Positions 34,886-46,709 of a stretch of 64,000 nucleotides of DNA are shown here, in pieces; position 1 is the stretch's first letter; each line of letters begins with the position of its first letter. This DNA comes from Chimonanthus salicifolius (Eukaryota; Streptophyta; Magnoliopsida; Laurales; Calycanthaceae), in NCBI GenBank assembly GCA_013350335.1, contig CM023532.1, positions 92,011,383-92,075,382 on the forward strand. The letters are read 5' to 3'. The notes under the pieces are model-generated. The model did not search any database. It was given only the letters and a program-made list of their open reading frames with translations, and had not been told where the DNA came from. A program made the translations under genes and the position numbers.

Positions 34886-36375
34886 TGTAAGTGCCCCAGT
34901 TCGTCCGAGTCATCTTTATTGTCAATTACGTGACTCAGTTGGACTTACCTTGGATGTATAAGAAGATCTACTATGAAGTTGAAGCGTTTACACCGAATAC
35001 GGTATTGGCACATAGGTAAGTGAACCGTAGGAGACCTTAGGCTAAGTCAATTGGAAAAATAAGATAATAAGTGATTTTCAACCTCGAGGCCTCATGCAAT
35101 CTACCGAGGCCTCGCAGCTAGTTATGCTGAGCTGAGTTGAGTCTAGCTGACCCTGTGTCGAGCTGACTCAGTCTCTTACAGATTTAGAAAGTTAAAATTT
35201 GTGTCTATTTAATTGAGAGGAAATTATGGTAAATTGATTGGAAGCTTATTTTGGTAAATAAATTTATCCACATGGTGAGATGGGTAATTATGGTAAATTG
35301 ATTGGAAGCTCATTATGGTAAATAAATTTATCCATATGGTGAGATGTTGCCACCTCTCTTAAAATTTGAATTTGAATACCCTTGAGGAGCTGTCCATGAC
35401 AAGTATGGAAAGGCTCCTCCATGAGCTTTAATCCATCTTACAAATCTTCCATCTAATCTTTGATTGATGGCTAAGATAGATGTTGCAAATCATGCATGAT
35501 GGACTTGAGCTGGTTGCTATCCGGATGGATTTTGTCTGTCAGATTAAACAGCACATATGTGCTGTCTTTCCAACAAATTACCGCTGGCGAGGCCTCACCA
35601 GAATCAGCGAGGCCTCGCAAGCATGACTAACTGCAGACCTTAAAACTGTTTATAAAATAACAGTAAGGCTGTTGTTCAGAGTACCAAATACACTCAGAAA
35701 AAACTCAGGAACAGGACTACCAGTGAGTGATCATTCGTCCTTCCCTCTAAACACCTTCTTCATCATCTTCCTTAGTGAATGTTTGGATAATCAATACCAC
35801 AATCCTGATGAAGAGTAAGGTATTCATATAGGACTATAAAACCAGTCATACCCTTGTCCTATACTGCTGTGCCGATAGTCATTTTGATGGAGCTAAACTA
35901 ATGGAAAGGAACACACAGATTCAGTAAAGAAGAAAGAGCTTAAAGGAAAACGGTCAAGGCCCAAGGCAAATATTTCTTCTTTGTTTTATTTCAAACATTG
36001 TAAAGTGGATTAGAACAGTGTGTTCGAACCACTCTAAAAAATAGGTGTAGAGGATTAGACCGATTGGGTTGAACCTCTATAAAAAACTAGTTTGTACTAT
36101 TTGGGTGTGAGACCGATACATAGTATATTTGGGATAGCCGTAGAGAGGGTGAGTCCAACAGTGGATGTAGGTTCAGGTGAACCGAACCACTATATATCGT
36201 TGTGCATGTGTGGTTTGCATTAATGGTTTGATTCATTTGTTTATCACTTGCACACACGTTTATTCCGCTGCACATATTGTTAAATTTGATAAATTATTTA
36301 AAAAGGAACTAAAACTGAAAACCAACCTATTCACCCCTCCTCTAAGTCGTGCATACTTCTAGTAACGGAATTTCA
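34886..36375 (+). mobile_element. Copia 3' LTR
   Basis: 1490 bp, TGTAAGTGCCCCAG to CGGAATTTCA, uninterrupted. It supplies the empty-site reading CTAAGTCAATTGG for the solo LTR in the 5' LTR. Short tandem blocks AATTATGGTAAATTGATTGG occur twice near 35222 and 35286. Confidence 0.92.
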
Positions 36376-36380
36376 AAGTC

Positions 36381-36736
36381 TCCGTATTTTGTATCAAGGT
36401 TCCCACAGTCTCATAGCTACTCTAAGCCATACTCATGAAGTCTATATTCTTATCTCATCAATACCATGTGAGGGACGCACCCATACCACATCTCAATCAT
36501 CAGCATCACGTGAGGGACGCACCCATACCACGTCTCAATGTAATCAAGTGACCTCGTCACCTACTTCTCAGTGCCAAAAATCCTCATGAACTCTTAAAGT
36601 TGCATACTTTTATTAAAAATCACTTATACTTCCATCACCATACAAAGGTTGGTAGGGTTAGAACAACCCTTCAAAACGTACCCACAACCCTTACAAAATC
36701 TCCCCTTTTTCCTGACTTTCTTTTCTAGCTCTTAAC
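36381..36736 (-). mobile_element. Element C internal domain, segment after ORF0
   Basis: Sequence between the ORF0 stop and the copia insertion. It is alignable to 51665-51880 downstream of the ORF0 stop in the other element (AGTATGC, TGAGGATTT.TGGCA). It also holds a 42-bp direct repeat with GTGAGGGACGCACCCATACC at 36468 and 36510. No ORF is supported, and gag does not follow. Confidence 0.65.
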
Positions 36737-36990
36737 CTAATCTTCCGTAGAAGACCCTGCATCTCGTCAAAGAGATTATCAGGGCATGTCATCGACATGT
36801 GGCCCAACACTCCGCACGTCAAACAAGGTATTATCCCTGGTCCTCCAATGTAAGAACAATTAGTCCTTTATTTCTCGTGCCCATGAAGTCCACAAACCGG
36901 GCAAACCACTTCAAGAGGGTGAGGATAGTATGTACAGTTGTGCCCATCCTGATTGCACAACTCGCACATATAGTCAGGATCTATCTCCCC
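36737..36990 (-). pseudogene. ORF0 zinc-knuckle protein, 3' half
   Basis: The minus strand encodes CELCNQDGH, then VCPVCGLHGHEK followed by a TAA, then RTNCSY, and CLTCGVLGHMSMTCP. These match the three knuckles of the ORF at 51104-51664. The stop at 36737-36739 aligns with that ORF's stop. The 5' half is at 40418-40622, separated by a solo LTR. An in-frame TAA and a frameshift break it. Confidence 0.75.
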
Positions 36991-37659
36991 TGTAACGCCC
37001 GCCCCTTTTCACCGAAAACCAGAGTTTATTTTTTTTTTTAAAGTGACAAAGGGCACGGACGTCACGACGCGAGTTAAGTTTCGAGCTTCTAAAGCCCGGC
37101 CCTTGACTGGCCAACCCTACGCGTGCGTGGAACATAAGTCCACGAGTACGGTTCACGCGTAGAAAGTAAGCTCGTGGAACATAAAAATAACTGCGGATGA
37201 TAATAGAACTATCCTACCAGTTCTTCAGATAGCAGGGAAGAAATACCCAATTAATTACGAAAATGCCATTATACTGTATTATCCAAAATAATACCTAAAC
37301 ATAGCAAACTACCTAAATTATTACATTTCCGACAAGCTAACTATACAAATACATCTTTTCCAAAATAAACGTAAAACAAAATAATTAATCCGCCTCCCCA
37401 AGCTCCTAAGCTTGGCTTCCGTCTCGCCCTTCCGTTCCACCATCTCCTGCATCGTCAGCTAGGGTAGAAGTAGGGCGTTAGAACTACGCGCCCAGTAGGA
37501 CTCCGAGTAGGGCTAGCACATGGATTAGTAATAACAGCGTACTGATAATAACCCAATGAAAGCTGATAAACCATCATATAATGAAACTGTAAAGTAAATG
37601 CCATGTCATGGGTGTCCATGATATGCAACCCACCCATCATCCAAACCGTATAATATCAT

Positions 37660-37796
37660 ATCCCTCTTGACGGAACACAACCTCGTCAAGGTGTCCCCAT
37701 GCCTGTTCTCGGTCGCCCCGACGGAGCATGGACTCCGGTTATCAAAATATCCCCATGCCTGTTTTTCGGTCGTCCCGACGAAGCATGGACTCCGGT
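37660..37796. repeat. LTR minisatellite, two units
   Basis: Two CCCCATGCCTGTT..TCGGTCG units, each with GACGGAGCATGGACTCC or a one-base variant, follow a CTTGACGGAACAC/CTCGTCAAGG hairpin. Confidence 0.82.
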
Positions 37797-38461
37797 TTGT
37801 TTATTTTTTTCCGCCCATGCCATGCATGAGATGTAATGCATTATGCTATGTATTATTTATAACTCATAACCTTAAGATATCATACATAGCCTTAATTTAT
37901 AATGTATAACCTTAATCATAGTTCATAGCCATTAAATAAAATCCATCTTAAACATAGCATCCATATTTATAAAAAACCCATCATAAGATAAATACTAAAA
38001 TCAATAAAATATGAAAAAAATACCGTCACACATCCATGGCTTACAAATAGGTAGGAATCCTACCGATTACCGACTCGCGTCCTTTTCCCGTATTCGTCCG
38101 ACAATCCAGCTACCGACTCGCGTACCGCTCACGCTATCCGACACCTTATTAAATTACCACATTAGTCCATATTTTGCCATTTCCAAGCCCATAAATCATA
38201 TCTTAGTGGGTTTTCTTCAATTTAGCCAATAATTACCATTTTTGCCACTACCGCTTCACATGATTATGTACTCATTTATCTAGGTATGATTAAGTCCAAA
38301 CTTGATCCACCACTTAGGGCCCTAACTTAGGTCCATCAATGATTCATTGACCATGACCTAACATCCCTAAATCATCCACTTAATTTAATCAAATTTTCCA
38401 TCATCTAGATACAAACATGGACCCAACCTTAGCCCATACAATAACTTACAAAATGGGTCAT

Positions 38462-39099
38462 GGGTTCGGCCACACACCATGGCCGAACTCATGATGTCTT
38501 GTTCCCCATTTTCCTTGGATCCTTTAGTACATTTTAGATCTACCACAAGTCCTCCCATGAGAGGTTTACATCATGCATTTAAATCACCATTTCAAGGTAT
38601 CATTACATATTTTGGGTCCATCAAAACTACTAACATTTTCCCATTTATTTCTCCATAAATCACAACCATTAAATCCACCATTGTTCACCATAGGGTTCGG
38701 CCATACACCATGGCCGAACCCATGGTTCATGATTCATCACTCCTTACTCCAAAATATCTCCATTCGCCAAAATATTAAATCCATTACTCTTCCCATTTTT
38801 CCATGACTTTAACCTTAAAAACCCTAATTAACTTCACACACACAACAACCTAGGGTTTGGCCATACACCATGGCCGAACCCATGGTTCATAATTTATTCT
38901 CTTTTATGTCTTCCGATGCCATAAAATCCTTTTACATTTTCATCATAAAACCATTTTAAACATTACTCGAATGTATTCATTAAAACCCTAAATGCATTAA
39001 TCAAAAACCTTCATTGTCTTCCATCCTTTAAACCCTAACCAATTTCATCAAACCCTAATCACCCACCATGGGGTTCGGCCATGCTACATGGCCGAACCC
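38462..39099. repeat. Dispersed palindrome cluster, four copies
   Basis: Copies start at 38462, 38693, 38853 and 39071. The copy at 38853 has GGGTTTGGCCAT in one arm only. Confidence 0.88.
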
Positions 39100-40417
39100 T
39101 ATGGCCCATGATTCTTATTCCAAGCACCCCATTCCATACTCAATTCCATAATTTATACAATGCACATACTACATTTATTTATTTCTTTTCCCTAACCCTA
39201 ATTTTTTTTTCCATTAGAGTTTTACCCACTTTCCATTCCTTCCATTTGATGGATTTAAAATCCATAGCATAAAATTATCTATCCACCATTAAATTTCACA
39301 AAAACAAGCCCTAAATCTTAAACCCTAAAATCCAAAATTTCATGTTTAAAAAATACTCACTATCCGAGCGTCTCCTCCGATTTTCGCCGCTCCCGTCGAT
39401 CTCCGTAGCCTCCTCTCTCCTTCCTCTTGATCTTTGATAAGTCAAGATCTTTGATCAAGGGTGGCAACTCCCAACCTTAAAATCGGCCATGTTAGGTTTG
39501 AATTTGAGAGATGAAAGAAGGAAAAGATGATGAGAGGAAGATGATGACCTTAATCTTAGAGTGAACTCCCTCCAAATTCCATTTTTTTTTCTTCTCTCCT
39601 TGAGCTCCTTCTCTTTTTTTTTTTTTCTCTCCTTCACTTGGACATGGGACGGCAATGGAGGAGTGGGAGGGATGGAGTTAGTGAAAATGAACATAAGAAA
39701 GAAAAAAAAATCAAACTTATCCCCATTTGATGACCTCATTTACACTTTACATTAATTTTTCACCAACCAAAGATATTTTAAGATATTTTAATCTCTTTAT
39801 GGTGGTGGTTATCTAAACCACCACCAAGCCCAACGTGTGTTGCCTTTGAGGTGGGGTAGCTTGGTCTCCCATTTGACCAATTTAGCCACCAATTTAATAA
39901 TTTAAGTATTTAATTAATTTGGTAATTAACTTAGGTTAATTCATTTTTATTTAACCTAATTCCCATTATTCCACCGATGGTTGACCAAGTCAACCATGGT
40001 GGCCGGCCCCACCAATCATTGGCCCACTCGCCACCTCACTTGATGAGGTGGAGGTGGGTCCCACTTGGCCACACCACCATTGTTTAATTCCAAATTACTT
40101 AGGGTGATTAAATTTCATTAAGCCCACTCTAAATGGATCACCATTGGGCCCATGGCCCAATTACATTTCCCACTAACCCATTTACCTTAGAGCTTAACCA
40201 TCTTGACCCATTGGGTCCCAAATGGGTATTTGACCCAATTTGACCATTCTTTACCCATTTAAATAAATTTAAATCCAAACCATAGTCTATTGGGCCACAC
40301 TTGGGCCTTTATCCAATTTTGGCCCATTTACCATTTACTCCACCAATTTTCTAATTTCCATCATTAAAATAATTAATATTCACATTTATATTAATTCCCA
40401 AATTCCGAGACATTACA

Positions 40418-40622
40418 TCCCCCACAATCTCTCTTATCATTGGAAAATCTTCCATAAGCTCTTCCGGAAGAGTGCTAGATCCACTTCTACCTCCTCGGGT
40501 AATCCCTCTTGATTGTCCATGTTAACTTCCATGTTGGAGTTGTTGGAAGCAGACACCAAATTTATTGGATTGCTAGGAGTTCCTCTGTCCCACAACTCCG
40601 TATACTCCACGTTGTTTGACAT
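40418..40622 (-). pseudogene. ORF0 zinc-knuckle protein, 5' half
   Basis: ATG at 40620-40622 starts MSNNVEYTELWDRGTPSNP, matching MSSNEAYTELWDKGTPSCP of the ORF at 51104. The shared start supports both ATGs. The acidic region continues to about residue 50, where one base is lost (reading LALFRKS instead of an LAP..EE pattern). A solo LTR then splits the gene. Confidence 0.78.
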
Positions 40623-40958
40623 ATCTGTATCATAACATAGAACTCATAAATAATTACAGCAACTCTAATAAAACCAAACTTGGTTTTGGGGGATTTCTTT
40701 ATGTATCATATCATGTACTGTGTTTGGGGAAATTGCCAAATCTTCACACTTTGTTTTCTTTTGTTTCTGGGGAAATCTCTAAATTCTTGTTGTTTGTTTC
40801 TCAGTGTAGGGATATCAGGGGTGTGCATCCTACTTTGCTATGTTTGATATGTCCAGTTATGATGACTGTACTTTACTTTGCTATCTTTCATTGTCGTTCT
40901 CAGATTGATTGTTCAGTCTAAGTCACTCGAAGTAAATTAATCCGGCCCCCAGTCAACG

Positions 40959-40972
40959 GACTCCGAAGAATC
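40959..40972 (-). other. Leader hairpin with UUCG loop
   Basis: Minus-strand GATTC-TTCG-GAGTC, one G-U pair, 92 nt inside the LTR end. The position and loop are the same as at 50750-50763. Confidence 0.62.
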
Positions 40973-41049
40973 GGTCAGTTGGGATTCTTATCTGTCAGTG
41001 AGACATGAAACCGTCTTAATCTTACTTCGATGATTCAACTTCCCGTTTC

Positions 41050-41061
41050 GCTCTGATACCA
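41050..41061 (-). promoter_or_regulatory. Primer binding site, initiator-Met type
   Basis: Minus-strand TGGTATCAGAGC lies two bases inside the LTR end at 41064, an exact match to the common plant initiator-Met primer site. Confidence 0.9.
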
Positions 41062-41805
41062 ACTGTAACGCCCCGCCCTTTCCGAGATTCGGAGTCTAAT
41101 TTTTTTTTTTTAATAATCATAATATAATAACACCGGAAGAGGGCAGACGACGCGAGCTAAGTCTGGACTACCCAAGTCCGACCCTTAACTGGCCACCCAT
41201 GTGTGCATGGACTAAACCCATGAAGGACAAACCACACATGGAACTAAGTTAAAACATGCAGAATAACAATAACTAATTGCGGAACTAAACTGATGCGGAA
41301 TATAATCAATCTTAAATTAACCATACACTCCTAGATAGCAAAGCACAGGTCATCCATTATAAACTACTTATACCAAATCAAGGTTCATCAAACAGTTCCC
41401 AAACTATAGCAAAGTTTACTAGCTATTACATGACCATAAAAATGTAATTCAAAAGACAGTAATATAGAAATCCCAATCATCATTCGAGCGCTTAAGCTTG
41501 GCTCCCCTCCAGGTCCACGACCTTCTCTTTCCCTTTTCCTTTTCCTGCATTATCCTCTAAGGATAGAATTAGGGCGTTAGAACAATGTGCCCAGTATGAT
41601 TTCCGATTAGGGTTACCACATGATTAGTATATAAAACATGCATATATCACAGTATATATGGTCATCAAAAACAGATAAATCAATGCTATGTATGTATGCA
41701 CAAGTAATGAGTCTCTCTCATCACACATATACATAGCCATCACTTGACGAGACTCTCATCGTCAAGGTAAGTCACATTACTCTTTCATTTCATGTTGATG
41801 ATATT

Positions 41806-42020
41806 CCTCCAGGCGGGACCCTCATCACCTAAAGAGGCCGATATGGCTCTCATCATCAAAGTATTTCTCCTGGCGGGACCCTCATCGCCTAAGGAGACCA
41901 ATGTGGCTCTCATCATTATAACATTCCTCCTGGCGGGACCCTCATCGCCTAAGGAGGCCAATGTAATTCTTATCATCATGATACTACTCCTGGCGGGACC
42001 CTCATCGCCTAAGGAGGCTT
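41806..42020. repeat. LTR minisatellite, four units
   Basis: The same four CTCCTGGCGGGACCC units as at 8895-9110, with single-base differences (CAGGCGGG and ATCACCTAAAGAGG in the first unit). Confidence 0.9.
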
Positions 42021-42319
42021 TCCATAATCATCATCCCATGTCCATGCATGAGATGCCAATAAATATATGAAGTACGTAAATAAATCTCATGATTCAAAAA
42101 CCAATTGAAACATAATAGTAATAACAACATATCTTATCAAATCATGATAAAACCAATCATCATAGTGGTTACAAGTAGGTAGGAAACCTATTTAAAATTC
42201 GCTTAAGTATCCGTTCCTTCCAAGCGTCACCCGTTCACGACTAGCGTGCCGTCAAAGAGATCCGTCACCTTATTCACATAAACCATGAATCAACTTTAAT
42301 CCCATACTTCATTTGGATG

Positions 42320-43330
42320 GGGTTCGGCCATACAACATGGCCGAACCTCATCATCTAAGTTTGGTCTCTATTTCCCATTGTTTGTCATTCTTTTAAAGTC
42401 CCCAAATCAAGTCCCTTGATTTAATAATTCCATCCATTAGCTTCATTAAAACAGTCCATTAAAATTAATGTCCAAAAATATTTATAAGTGGGGTTTGGCC
42501 ATACACCTTGGCCGAACCTCACTTATTTACTTGGGTCTCCTCTTTCAACTCTTGATGTTTACCCTTATTCACAAAACTACCATTGCTACCAATACATAAT
42601 TATATCATGCTTAAACGTTAAAACCACCAATTATTTCCATGAAATTGATTCATAAAACCCATAGCCATGGTCCATGGGGTTCGGCCATACATATGGCCGA
42701 ACCCTATGGCTTTCACATTTGAATCTCTTTGTCATAACTTAGCCATAGTAACCCCACGGTTCGGCCATGAAATGGCCGACTATGTCTTGTCCAAATATTC
42801 ACTTAGAACCCTTTTTAAACCCTTCATATTGTTCCATGATCTTCAAGTTTGAATTCAACAAAACAATCCATATAACTCACCATCCTTTCCATCCTTTAAA
42901 TCCATATAAGATGGTCCATGGGGTTCGGCCATACCCATGGCTGAACCCTATGGTTCACTTGGTTCAATGATTCCACCACATGTTCTTAATTTAGGCCATA
43001 CTCTTTAATCATAAGAAACATATGGTTTAGCCATCCAATGGCCAACCCAAAACAGCAACCCTATTTCCATTTAAATCACATAAAATTCTCCACCATTGGT
43101 ATGGTTTTATCTCTCAAAAAACCACACCAAATTATCCAATACTTTCATGGGGTTCGGCCATTCAAGGTGGCCGAACCCTATGTCCATGATTTGGTCCTCT
43201 TAAACACATATTCTATGTCTCATTAAAACATGTAAAAATCAGCATAATATTACATCGTTTTTACCTTTCAAAAACCATCCAAATACCAAAACAATTTCAT
43301 GGGGTTCGGCCATCCAAGGTGGCCAAACCC
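42320..43330. repeat. Dispersed palindrome cluster, eight copies
   Basis: Copies start at 42320, 42491, 42677, 42758, 42921, 43024, 43150 and 43302. Seven match copies at 9406-10260. The eighth matches 14637, which was displaced by the solo LTR in the sister. Confidence 0.9.
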
Positions 43331-43568
43331 AATGATCCATTTTATAAATTTATACCACCTTTACCCAAGGTTTAGACCCTTGATGCATTTGGCCATTCCA
43401 TGGCCCAAACATGTTCCCTTTTTACCAATTCAAATAAACTAAAGTCCATGGAACACTTACCAATTTTCTTTGCCTTTCCTCTTGCTTTTGATCCTTGCTT
43501 CCTATCTTTCTTAGCCTCTCTTCCTTTGCTGATTATATGTTTGATCAATTGGTGAAGACATCACTAGC

Positions 43569-43677
43569 TGTATAATACCCTGCCCCAGATTAAACGTGTT
43601 CTTGTGGTTTAGTTTATCTTTCAAAAAAAAAAAAATCAGTCGCGTTCCGGGCCCAGCCTTTGGGTCGGGGCGTGACA
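43569..43677. mobile_element. Miniature LTR-like insert, 109 bp
   Basis: This is absent from the sister LTR, which reads AAGCTGGTTCGGCCAAGG near 14898. The insert starts TGTATAATACCCTGCCCC and ends GGTCGGGGCGTGACA, like shrunken ends of the surrounding LTR family, with a T-to-A-rich centre. The flanks TAGCT/AAGCT fit a 5-bp duplication if the ends are trimmed by one base. A SMART/TRIM-like solo LTR is the likely explanation. Confidence 0.6.
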
Positions 43678-44652
43678 AGCTTGTTCCGCCAAGGAGGGGT
43701 GTTCTTGAGAGAGGGAAAGAGATGAGAATTCTAAGGTTTTGCAATGACAAATTCGACCAAGTGATGGTGTTGATTGCTTTTGTTAAACAGCCCCATATCA
43801 CCCATTTAATCCTCATCAAATCTTGCGCAAACCAAGGAGTCACTTGCTGCCAAGCAAAGCACTCCTTGGCACTCCCAACGCAACCTTTGGCACTCCCATG
43901 CATCTCATCCAATTCCCATTCATTTCATTTAAAACTATGCATGGGAAACCCACTCCACAAGTCCCCAACGTGTGGGACTTGTCTTGGGTAGTTGAGACGA
44001 AAGCACTCTTTCATCTCCCATTTGACTCAATGAATTTACAAGGCTCCTTTGGTTTCCATTTCAACACAACCAACTCATAAGCCCCAATCACCACATTAAA
44101 TGACACTCATTTAATGCACTTGAGCCAACTCCATTACTTAATTTAAACCCAACTAAATTCAGTCCCAACTCAACCTGATTTAACTCACAATTGGGCTCAC
44201 TTGAGGGTCCACACGGTCAACCATGGTCCACATGGTCAACACAACCCATTGGGTCCCCATTTAGCTTATTGACCCAATTAATGCCTAGACCCAATTATGA
44301 GTGGTTTAGCCCCTTTGAATGTGGTTTACCCATTTGCATCAAGCCTACCCATTTATGCTCCACTTAATTTCCAATCAATTCAACTTAACCCCATTAAATT
44401 TGGGCTCAACCAATGGTCAAACAAGTCCATTATGACCCATTGGTCCCAATTGGGTCCTTTGACCCAATTAACCATATTGACCCAATTTGATGTTCATTAC
44501 CCATTCATAATAAATTGATTATGTTCATAAGGTCATAATTTGAACAATGGGCCCCACCATTTCTTAGCTACGATCATAACCTTCTAATTTACCATTCCAA
44601 TGGCATTTTTGTAAATATCAATATCTTTGAGAAAACGGGGTGTTACATGCCC

Positions 44653-46704
44653 AACAGATGGTAGATGTGGATCAATGGAAATAAATGGCTAAGAATTGGG
44701 TCAATAGCCAATTATGATTCAATGAATCAAGGATAGAATTCGGGTTGGAAATAATTGGGTATGTGTGATTAAATGGATCAACTACCCAATTGGGACCCAA
44801 TGGGTCGTGGTGGACTTGTTTGACCCTTGGGTGAGCTCAAGTTTAATTGGGTTATGCGGAAGTGAATGGGGGATCAATGTAGGGTAAATGGGTAAGCTAT
44901 GTACAATTGGGTAAACAACATTTAAATGGGTAAACCACATTTAAATGGGTCATGGAGCCTAATTGGGTCAAGGAGTTTAATGGGGACCCAATGGGTCGAG
45001 CTTGACCCTGTGGACCATCAAGTGAGCTAAAAGGATTGAGTTAAATTATGTTGAGTTGGGGCTGAATTGAGTTGGAAATGAATCAAACAATTGAGTTGAC
45101 TCAAGTGCATTAAATGAGTGGAATTAAATGGGTGAGTTGAGCTAATGAGTTGAATGAGTTGGATGGGAAGCCATGGAGACCTTTTAATGCAAGTGAATCA
45201 AGTGGGTAAATGAGAAGTTGTGTTGATCTCAAAGACCCAAGCAAAGTCCCACACGTTAGGTACTTGGGAGTGGTATCCCATGCATAAAAGTTAATGGAAT
45301 GAGATAAGATTTACATGGGGAGTTTGGAGGGTTTCCCTCATGATGGAAACCCAAGGCCCAACGTTGGGGAGATGGAAAGGTTGCATGATCTTAAGCTAAG
45401 TGTCCCATAGTTAAGCCATGGGACTCCTTGGTTATACCAATAATGATGAGGGTAAATGAGAGGTTTAAGGGGCTGATTGTTGGGGGTGCACAAGTCGTGA
45501 ACGGGTGACGGATTAAGAAGCAAAGGACACTTGAGCGGTCTTTTGGTAGGATTCCTACATCATTGAAACCATGGATATGTATTATGTACTTTGACGATTT
45601 TATTTCATGTTTGATAAGTTATTTTGGTATCAAACAATATGTTGCAATTATGGGATTTTCATACTATGTTTTGTAATATTCTGTAGCATGATTGGCATTT
45701 GCATCTCATGCATGGCATGGGAGGGATGGAATGTAACCGGAGACCCACGCTCCGTCGGGGCATCCGTAAGTCGTGAGGGGTATTTTAACAGGAGATCCAC
45801 ACTCCGTCGGGGCGTCCGTAAAGTAAGGATACTTTAACCCGAGACCCACACTCTGTCGGGGTGTCCGTAAGTCGTGAGGAGTAATTTGATGAGGAGAATA
45901 CTATCAAGAGATTATATGTAATTTGATGAGGAGAATTCTATTGATACATGATATTTTATGTGATGGGTGGGACTCATTACATGAGACATATGCTAGCATG
46001 GCATGGCATTAAATCGGCATGATATGATCTTTATTATCATGCAAGTTTACTGGTTTTTATCTATATGATTGGATCTCTGTTATCATACATGATTTTGGAT
46101 ACGATATTTTATAAGTATGATATGGTATATTATATCTGGATTTTATATACTAACCCATGTGCTAGCCCTAATCGGAATACCTACTGGGCATGTTGTCTAA
46201 CGCCCTATTTCTATCCTTAGTGGAAGACGCAGGAAAGGGGAAGGGAAAGGCCGAGGATCGCGAAGGAAGCCAAGCATGGGAGCTTGGATATCGGAATGAA
46301 CTCTTATTTATTGTTATTTGGATAATTTGCATGGATATGTAATAACGTAGAATACTGCTATGGTTTAGTTTGTTTTGAGTTGGATATTTAATTTAAGTTA
46401 TTGTGGATAGGACTTGTACTTTGCTATCTTATATGGAATAGGATTGTCATCCTATTGTTATTCCGCATATTTGATTTATTCCGCAATCAGTTATGTATAT
46501 TCCGCAAGTTTTACTTAGTTCTATGTGTGGTTTGGTTTTCATGGACTTGGTCCATGCACACATAGGTTTGGCCAGTTAAGGGTGGGGCTTTGGAAGTCCG
46601 AACTTAGCTCGCGTCATGACGCTCCCCGCTCTCTTCCAACTTTAATTTTAAGAAAAAAAATAGACACTGATTTTTGGAAGAGTGGAAAAGGGCGGGGCGT
46701 TACA
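44653..46704 (+). mobile_element. Solo LTR D, right part
   Basis: This continues the LTR begun at 7914. It ends GGGCGGGGCGTTACA at 46704, followed by the target copy AAAAT. It lacks intact palindromes but has the minisatellite, the GGGCATGTT hairpin near 46185 and a stem CTATGTGTG/CACACATAG near 46523-46565. Confidence 0.88.
45732..45925. repeat. LTR minisatellite, three units
   Basis: Units contain GAGA(T)CCCACACTCCGTCGG, then GGCGTCCGTAAGTCG, followed by a TTTGATGAGGAGAAT module. Confidence 0.85.
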
Positions 46705-46709
46705 AAAAT

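Larger units (their letters stand above)
17028..36375 (+). mobile_element. Gag-only Ty1/copia element, TSD AAGTC
   Basis: LTRs of about 1.5 kb start TGTAAGTGCCCC and end CGGAATTTCA. AAGTC flanks the element at 17023-17027 and 36376-36380. The internal domain without inserts is about 2.4 kb: a primer site, a broken gag and a purine-rich tract, with no protease, integrase or RT. It is a non-autonomous deletion derivative inserted in element C. It later received a solo LTR in its 5' LTR and a whole chromovirus in its internal region. Confidence 0.9.
36991..40417 (-). mobile_element. Solo LTR, TSD TCCCC, inserted in ORF0
   Basis: 3427 bp, TGTAACGCCCGCCCC to GAGACATTACA. TCCCC is duplicated at 36986-36990 and 40418-40422. 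It has four palindromes, a two-unit minisatellite, the hairpin near 37472, a W-box palindrome at 39975-39999 and a CCACCTCA stem at 40031-40051. It interrupts the zinc-knuckle ORF of element C. Confidence 0.92.
40623..41063 (-). other. Element C leader
   Basis: An untranslated leader between primer site and ORF0, alignable to 50659-51103 and in part to 31250-31399. It contains blocks AAGATTAAGACGGTTTCATG, CCAACTGACCGA and GGGGGCCGGATTAATTTACT on the minus strand. Confidence 0.75.
8174..44647 (-). mobile_element. Non-autonomous chromovirus-family element C, TSD TGCCC
   Basis: Two LTRs of the same family (8174-15880 and 41064-44647) bound the element. The TSD is TGCCC at 8169-8173 and 44648-44652. 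The internal domain, once nested elements are removed, is only about 2.4 kb: 15881-17022, 36381-36985 and 40418-41063. It has an initiator-Met primer site and a broken ORF encoding CCHC zinc knuckles, but no recognisable gag, protease, RT or integrase. It must have moved with proteins from a relative. It is split by a copia element and two solo LTRs. Confidence 0.85.
41064..44647 (-). mobile_element. 5' LTR of element C
   Basis: 3584 bp, TGTAACGCCCCGCCC to GGGTGTTACA. It is the uninterrupted sister of the LTR at 8174-15880. It is longer mainly because of a 109-bp insert at 43569-43677. Confidence 0.92.
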
